From assembly GCA_026874595.1 (NCBI GenBank), contig CM049320.1:45518714-45582713 (forward strand): 64,000 nucleotides of DNA. Reading direction: 5' to 3'. Shown here in pieces: positions 58,137 to 64,000 of the stretch (positions are counted from its first letter, which is position 1; every line of letters starts with the position of its first letter). The notes beneath the pieces were generated by a model. The model did no database searches and was not told the DNA's origin. It worked only from the letters and a program-made list of their open reading frames with translations. A program made the position numbers and the translations under genes. This DNA is from Sipunculus nudus. Lineage: Eukaryota; Annelida; Sipuncula; Golfingiida; Sipunculidae.

Positions 58137-58552
58137 TTTATTTTATGATTTTACAATTCTCGCGCGTATTGAGGATGCAATATTGTAGCTGCTTATTTTT
58201 TCTGGGAGGAAATTGGGCTTGGGCAACATACACTGGCACAATTTAAAGAGATAAAATAACACTTGTTTTACTGGAATAAAATGTAGAGCCTAAACCTTCA
58301 AATTTTCAGGACTGCATATTATTATCTAAACTTATAAATGAAACAGAAAGATACTTACCAGGTTAGATAAAAGGACTGCTCTTTGGTAATCGGTGGCTTT
58401 TCACCTGGGTAGCCGACACTGTCGTAAAACTAACCCCAAGATGAAAAAAAAAGCCATACCCTGGCAAATTAGTAAATGTTCACCAATGTATGTGTGAAAA
58501 AAATAAGCTGAATACAAGGCCCCTACATAAGAAAAGCCATGAACGCTGATCT

Positions 58553-58630
58553 CGGGGGGGGGGGGGGGGGGGGCAGGGGCGGTCCGGCGGTCCAACCCGG
58601 GCGGCACATTTTTGGGGGGGGGGGGGGCGG
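58553..58630 (+). repeat. Two poly-G tracts around a GC-rich core
   Basis: Runs of about 20 and 15 G (58553-58573 and 58614-58627) flank CGGTCCGGCGGTCC. This is a strong quadruplex-type composition. Proline-rich minus-strand frames are artefacts. Confidence 0.85.
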
Positions 58631-59122
58631 CGGCATTTCGGTGAATCAGTATAACGAAGTGGCATGAGTAGTTCCTAAAAAACACAAATTTATAGGTACA
58701 AATTTGACTTTTTTTTAAAGATCAGTGGGAAAATTAAAAAATTTGATTTTTTTTAGTTTTTTTTTTTTCTCCATTTCAATTAATTCAGGAATTATAAACT
58801 GTACCAATCAGATGATTCGAGAATTAATTTAACTGTCTCTATATAGAAAAGCTAAAAATACACAGTTATTATTATTATTTTATCAGATCAGGGGTTTTGT
58901 AATACCCAAACGCCATCGAGAATCTTACCAAACAGTCATGCAAACACATGCATGCATTTCAGAGTTGTCTATGTTTACAGAAATACCTAGGGGGCACTTT
59001 ACTCAGGGAGAAGCCCGGCCAGAAGACCGTTGCCCCCTGATCAATGGACTGTCTCTCTTAATTACACATTGTGCGGAAAATGCAATGACGAATTCTGTCG
59101 CTCTTTCTTTAGAATGTATAGA
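58631..59122. other. Low-repeat interval
   Basis: An acceptor-like ATGCATGCATTTCAG (58949-58963) precedes a plus-strand frame open to 59138 (CPLINGLSLLITHC), while the minus strand is open at 59003-59215 (QEYLKSREKAFKGVFDFL). Only one at most can be genuine and neither is recognised. Confidence 0.3.
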
Positions 59123-59150
59123 GGATCTCCACTCTTGAATGTGGAGATCC
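59123..59150. repeat. Perfect 10-bp-stem hairpin
   Basis: GGATCTCCAC and GTGGAGATCC pair around TCTTGAAT. Confidence 0.8.
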
Positions 59151-59960
59151 ATGATATTTAAAAAGTCGAAAACACCCTTAAATGCCTTCTCCCGAGATTT
59201 CAAATATTCTTGCAACAGTCTTGTTAAAATAAAAACGTTAACACTATTCTGGATATACTAAGTACTAAATAAATTTAATTCTTTTATGTCTTTTGCTTTA
59301 CCCCTAATTTTAAAATTTGATGTTAATATGACCTGAGTTTTCTGTAAGGGTATAATAATAATCTTTCACCCTTAAGTTAACTATTAAGGAGTTATTTTAT
59401 TTTAAGATGACAGATGTAATTAAATATATTGTAAATAAAATAAATTTATCATTAATGGGATGAATCCCCTCTGGCCGCTATGCTACACCTACAAAATACG
59501 TATCAAGTATCAGTGTTACCTTTTAGATTTCAAATCCTTTTAGAGTTAATTCCCAGGCGGGAGCTCATCCGTGCCAATGAAACTTCAAAGAAAGGCGTGT
59601 GAGCATTGGCAGACCAGTTTCAGTACGGAAAGACACAAGCTGCGAATGTTCTGAATCGCAAAGACCGAATATCTAGCCACTTTCGAGGAAAATTCTGTCA
59701 GTGACAGAAAGCGGTTCTGCTCCAAAATGAGGAACTGAACCTCTCGGTATGAGATTGCCCGTACAGCCAACGTTCCGTCCAGCGAACCTTTGTTTCAGGA
59801 AAACGCCCTCAGCTACGCAAGCGAGCTCCGCAAACCTGCCTACTAAGGACAACTGGCTATAAAGGACAAAATATGTATATATTGTTACGGAACCTAATAT
59901 AAACAGATCACATATGCATGATGAACACAAATTTTGTAATGGAGATGAAAAAAAAAATCA
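59151..59960. other. Interval left of the retroelement
   Basis: A minus-strand frame at 59673-59930 is open over a GC-richer patch (59740-59840) but unrecognised. A GGTTCAGTTCC match to a Pol III B-box consensus on the minus strand near 59740 has no convincing A box, so no tRNA or SINE is called. Confidence 0.3.
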
Positions 59961-59965
59961 GATTC

Positions 59966-60660
59966 TGTAACACTAGGCAGCGGGAAATGTCTAGGGGAAT
60001 GAATAAAGAAGTCAGTGTTTTTTTGTTAACAAATAACTATAATTTATTCCTAAAACAATCCTAACAATACAATACACTAAATCAATACAATTATACAGTG
60101 AAACGGCGGTATAGCAACAAGTCAATACAATCACACAGAAAGATAATGTGACAATACCTGGATACCAACAGTGTCACCAAGATAAGTCCTTTGATTGTAA
60201 CTCTCAGAGAATGACAGTCCAGTGGAAAGTTCTTGCAACAACACAAAGTAAACTGAAGTCCAATGTATAAAATCCAGGAAAGTTCTTGAAATATCTATAA
60301 TTGCCCCATTCATCGGATAAGGTCTTAGAATCTGACACGCTTCTGCGTCCGCTGGTATCTGCTCTGCTATCTGCCTCCTGGTTCTAAAAAAAAACCAGCC
60401 CTTTATATCCCTTTACACCCTAAGCCGGGAACCTTCAACTTCTCGAACAGTCTATAAGGACCCTACTCCACAGTAAACACGCGTTTCAGGAATTCTCTAG
60501 AAAGACGTAGCCGTGTGTCTCTACACATACCAGCTAAAATCACGTGACCCGCGACCAAGCGTTAAAGCTCATGGCCCACATGACAACGAGAGTTCAACCA
60601 GTACGGAATGTAACAACAACACGAGTTACGCCCGTGTAACATAATAGAGCACCTGTAACA
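59966..60660 (-). mobile_element. 3' LTR of a Ty3/gypsy-type element
   Basis: On the minus strand the LTR starts TGTTACAGGTGC immediately after a polypurine tract and ends CTAGTGTTACA, about 695 bp. It contains a TATA-like GGATATAAAG (60401-60410) and an AATAAA signal (60043-60048) downstream, in the right order. GATTC (59961-59965) is the likely 5-bp target copy. The partner LTR is not in the window, so the ends are inferred from the TG...CA rule and the polypurine tract. Confidence 0.7.
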
Positions 60661-60670
60661 CTCCCCCTCC
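60661..60670 (-). other. Polypurine tract (plus-strand primer site)
   Basis: GGAGGGGGAG on the minus strand directly precedes the LTR start TGTTACA. This is the standard position of the primer for second-strand synthesis in LTR retroelements. Confidence 0.75.
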
Positions 60671-60794
60671 TGTACAAAAAAAGAGAAAGTTTTCACGGAA
60701 AACTTCATTTTTGCGATCACAATCACTAAAATTTTTACAACATCTCAAAATCATCTTATCTACAACATTACATAAACATCTTGTTTACAACATT

Positions 60795-62095
60795 TCATAA
60801 ACATCTCGATAAGCAATCAGCAAGTACATTGTCTTTCCCTTTAATGTGTTTGATTTCAAGGTTGTAATCTTGTAAGAACAAACTCCATCTCAACAAGCTT
60901 TGATTTTTACACTTCAACTTGTTCATTAACGTGAGGGGATTGTGATCACTGAAGACAATGATAGGCCAGACTGATAAAGTAACATAACCTTCAAAATGCT
61001 GCAATGCCAAAATCAAAGCCAAACATTCTTTTTCAATAGTGGAGTAGTTTTTCTGGTTTGCATTAAACTTTCTTGAGATATAACAAATTGGATGATCTAT
61101 GCCATCATTGCCTTCTTGTAACAACACAGCACCAGCAGCAGTATCACTAGCATCTACAGCTTACTTAAAAGGCACTGAAAAGTCTGGAGCTGCTAAAACT
61201 GGTGAACTTTGCAGAATGGCTTTCAAATTCTGAAATGCATTTTCACACTGAACATTCCATACAAACTTTTGTTTCTTCTTAACCAAATTAGTCAAAGGGT
61301 TAGCTACAGCAGCAAAATTAGGACAAAACTTCCTGTAGTACCCAATCATACCAAGAAAACGCATTATTTGCTTTTTGTTTTCTTGTCTAGGAATCGCAGA
61401 AATAGCACTTATCTTAGCTTCATGAGGTTTTACCTGACCCAGCCCTACAATATGAACCAAAAATGTTACTTGTGCATTACAAAACTCAGATTTCACTAAG
61501 TTGACGGTCAGACGTGCTTCACTGAGTCTTTCGAAGAGGTCGCGAAGAATTTGCAGATGTTAACCCAGGTGTCGCTGTACACGATAAGGTCATCAATACT
61601 GTATATTCGTCGCAGCCCTGAATGTCCTTGACAACCATATGGATGAGGCGCTGGAACGTGGCTGGCGAGCTCTTCATGCCAAACGGCATAACTTTATACT
61701 GGTACAGTCCTTGCGGCGTCACAAATGCGGATACTTCTTTCGCTCGTTCTGTCAGCGGAACTTGCCAGAATCCTTTTAGCAAGTCAAACTTGGAGACATA
61801 TCTGGAGCTACCGACTCTATCAATACAATCATCGATCCTCGGAATGGGGAACGTGTCAGTTTTGGTGACAGAGTTCAGTTTTCGATAATCTGTCCACAGA
61901 CGGTAACTTCCATCCAGCTACTGATACTAGATTCAATAAAATCATTGTCCAGCAAATATTGAATCTCATCCAGTAAATACTTTTGCTTTTCTGGATTCAG
62001 TCTATATGGATGTTACTTGAATGCGCTTGCCTCGCAAACATCGACGTCATGGCACAACATGTCAGTTCGCGTTGGAATGTCACTAAACAAATTCA
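60795..62095 (-). pseudogene. pol: Ty3/gypsy pol remnant: reverse transcriptase and RNase H
   Basis: Read from high to low coordinates: the linker motif LFSDIP (about 62090); RT motifs DYRKLNS and FDLLKGFWQVPL, then PFGMKSSPATFQR and the catalytic IDDLIVYSD; the connection motif RFLGMIGYYRKFC; RNase H motifs VDASD, YSTIEKECLA, FSDHNPL and KGKDNVLAD. It is decayed: in-frame TAA stops lie upstream of the first RT motif and at 61161-61163, where RNase H begins; a deletion precedes the RT palm; two frameshifts surround the active site (about 61555-61600). No integrase lies between RNase H and the polypurine tract. Inferred inactive. Confidence 0.85.
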
Positions 62096-64000
62096 TTAGG
62101 CCATTTAGAACCTCTTACGAACGTCGTTTTCGCCGTAATCAGCTCGATTTTCACGTAATTCAAAATCGTGTTTTGTGCAAAAATGGTCGATTTAAATTTC
62201 GAAAGAAGCGTTTTAGAAGCTTCATTAGGCCATTTAGAACCTGTTACGAACGTCGTTTTCGCCGAAATCAGCTCGGTTTTCGCGTAATACAAGATCGTGT
62301 TTTGTGCAAAAATGGCCGATTTAAATTGCGAAAGAAGCATTTTAGAAGCTTCATTAGGCCATTTAGTACCTGTTACAAACGTCGTTTTCGCCGAAATAAG
62401 CTCGGTTTTCGCGTAATACAAGATCGTGTTTTGTGCAAAAATGGCCGATTTAAATTGCGAAAGAAACGTTTTAGAAGCTTCTTTAGGCCATTTAGAACCT
62501 GTTACAAACGTCGTTTTCGCATAAAAATCAGCTCGGTTCTCGCGTAATACAAGATCGTGTTTTGAGCAAAAATGGCCGATTTAAATTGCGAAAGAAACGT
62601 TTTAGAAGCTTCTTTAGGCCATTTAGAACCTGTTACAAACGTCGTTTTCGCATAAAAATCAGCTCGGTTTTCGCGTAATACAAGATCGTGTTTTGTGCAA
62701 AAATGGCCGATTTAATTTGCGAAAGAAGCGTTTTAGAAGCTTCATTAGGCCATTTAGAACCTGTTACAAACGTTTTCGTTGAAAAAACAGCTCGGTTTTC
62801 GCGTAATACAAAATCGTGTTTTGTGCAAAAATGGCCGATTTAAATTGCGAAAGAAGCGTTTTAGAAGCTTCATTAGGCCATTTAGAACCTGTTACAAATG
62901 TCGTTTTCGCCGAAATGAGCTCGGTTTTCGCGTAATACAAGATCGTGTTTTGTGGAAAAATGGCCGATTTAAATTGCGAAAGAAGCGTTTTAGAAGCTTC
63001 ATTAGGCCATTTAGAACCTGTTACAAACGTCGTTTTCCCTGAAATCAGCTCAGTTTTCGCGTAATACAAGATCGTTTTTTGTGCAAAAATGGCCTATTTA
63101 AATTGCGTAAGGAGCGTTTTAGAAGCTTCATCAGGCCATTTAGAACCTGTTACGAACGTCGTTTTCGCCGAAATCAGCTCAGTTTTCGCGTAATACAAAA
63201 TCGTGTTTTGTGCAAAAATGGCCGATTTAAATTGCAAAAGAAGCGTTTTAGAAGCTTCATTAGGCCATTTAGAACCTGTTACAAACGTCGTTTTCGTTGA
63301 AATCAGCTCGGTTTTCGCGTAATACAAAATCGTGTTTTGTGCAAAAATGGCCGATTTAAATTGCGAAAGAAGCGTTTTAGAAGCATCATTAGGCCATTAA
63401 GAACCTGTTACAAACGTCGTTTTCGCCGAAATGAGCTCGGTTTTCGCGTAATACAAGATCGTGTTTTGTGGAAAAATGGCCGATTTAAATTGCGAAAGAA
63501 GCGTTTTAGAAGCTTCATTAGGCCATTTAGAACCTTTTACAAACGTCGTTTTCGCCGAAATCAGCTCGGTTTTCGCGTAATACAAGATCGTGTTTTGTGG
63601 AAAAATGGCCGATTTAAATTGCGAAAGAAGCGTTTTAGAAGCTTCCTTAGGCCATTTAGAACCTTTTACAAACGTCGTTTTCGCCGAAATCAGCTCGGTT
63701 TTCGTGTAATACAAGATCGTGTTTTGTTCAAAAATGGAAGATTTAAATTGCGAAAGAAGCGTTTTAGAAGCTTCATTAGGCCATTTAGAACCTGTTACGA
63801 ACGTCGTTTTCGCCGAAATCAGCTCGGTTTTCGCGTAATTCAAAATCGTGTTTTGTGCAAAAATGGCCGATTTAAAGTGCAAAAGAAGCGTTTTAGAAGC
63901 TTCATGAGGCCATTTAGAACCTGTTACGAACGTCGTTTTTGCCGAAATCAGCTCGGTTTTCGCGTAATACAAAATCGTGTTTTGTGGAAAAATGGCCGAT
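62090..64000. repeat. 129-bp satellite array, about 15 copies, runs off the window
   Basis: Landmarks ATTAGGCCATTTAGAACCTG, CGAAATCAGCTCGGTTTTCG and TTTGTGCAAAAATGGCCGAT recur every 129 bp from 62097. Two to three central units are 130-131 bp because of small insertions. As 129 is a multiple of 3, both strands stay open over several units (62017-62547 on plus; 63397-63972 on minus, with a 43-residue period). Units are very similar, indicating recent amplification. The array abuts the pol remnant at 62090, where unit sequence switches to retroelement sequence. Confidence 0.9.

Noticed and set aside
59720..59780. Possible tRNA or tRNA-derived SINE on the minus strand (B-box-like GGTTCAGTTCC)
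   Set aside because: No matching A box at the required distance and no cloverleaf could be drawn.
62017..63972. Long repetitive ORFs of up to 191 codons at the right end
   Set aside because: Products of a 129-bp satellite whose unit is divisible by 3. Both strands are open equally, so openness is not evidence of coding.
62090..64000. CRISPR-like array
   Set aside because: The repeats are contiguous 129-bp satellite units with no unique spacers, in a eukaryotic context.

Overview
This is eukaryotic nuclear DNA: AT-rich, intron-like, full of nested repeats, with only short exon-sized coding candidates. It looks like a marine invertebrate, most likely a mollusc and probably a bivalve. That call rests on the dense (ACGG)n/(ACAG)n-tailed interspersed elements with internal tandem modules, which resemble the pearl/DTC84-type elements I recall from bivalves, and on a Ty3/gypsy fragment of the Gmr1-like kind. 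No database was used, so the taxonomic call is an inference.

About 1-46 kb is a mosaic of three repeat families, named A, B and C here. A begins AACAAGGGACCCATGGGTC, carries GCTCAGCTGA just inside its 5' end and that sequence inverted just before a terminal TAAAAA. B begins AACAAGGCCTACAGGCC and carries GCGAACCTGTG in the same arrangement, also ending TAAAAA. C begins with a GTAGTCG/CGACTAC hairpin, then TGTATCCGCC, and ends with a hairpin bearing GGCGGATACA. All three contain modules around the palindrome GGTGGCGCCACC. Layout and hairpins suggest helentron-like non-autonomous elements. Nested inside this zone is an 8.6 kb hAT-type element (20202-28830) with a perfect 8-bp target duplication, which holds one A and one B element. 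A highly self-complementary CCCGGG/GAATTC element lies at 16969-17882.

About 46-60 kb is less repetitive. It has a 78-bp minisatellite (47.0-47.6 kb), a 0.7 kb polypyrimidine tract, a second hAT-type element (49799-51879) with its own 8-bp duplication and TAATAG subterminal arrays, and two abutting TA-flanked inverted-repeat elements (53768-54347 and 54350-55857). The best host-gene candidates are here: a head-to-head pair of first exons near 56.0-56.1 kb, with a phase-consistent three-exon plus-strand model to 57751, and two exon-like segments at 52.9-53.3 kb. A further exon-like segment lies on the minus strand at 19407-19527.

From 60 kb to the end is a minus-strand Ty3/gypsy element: 3' LTR (59966-60660), polypurine tract, decayed RNase H and reverse transcriptase. 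It runs directly into a 129-bp satellite array that continues past the window edge.

No complete recognisable protein gene, rRNA, tRNA or CRISPR array was found. All listed A and B elements lie on the plus strand; one C element is inverted.
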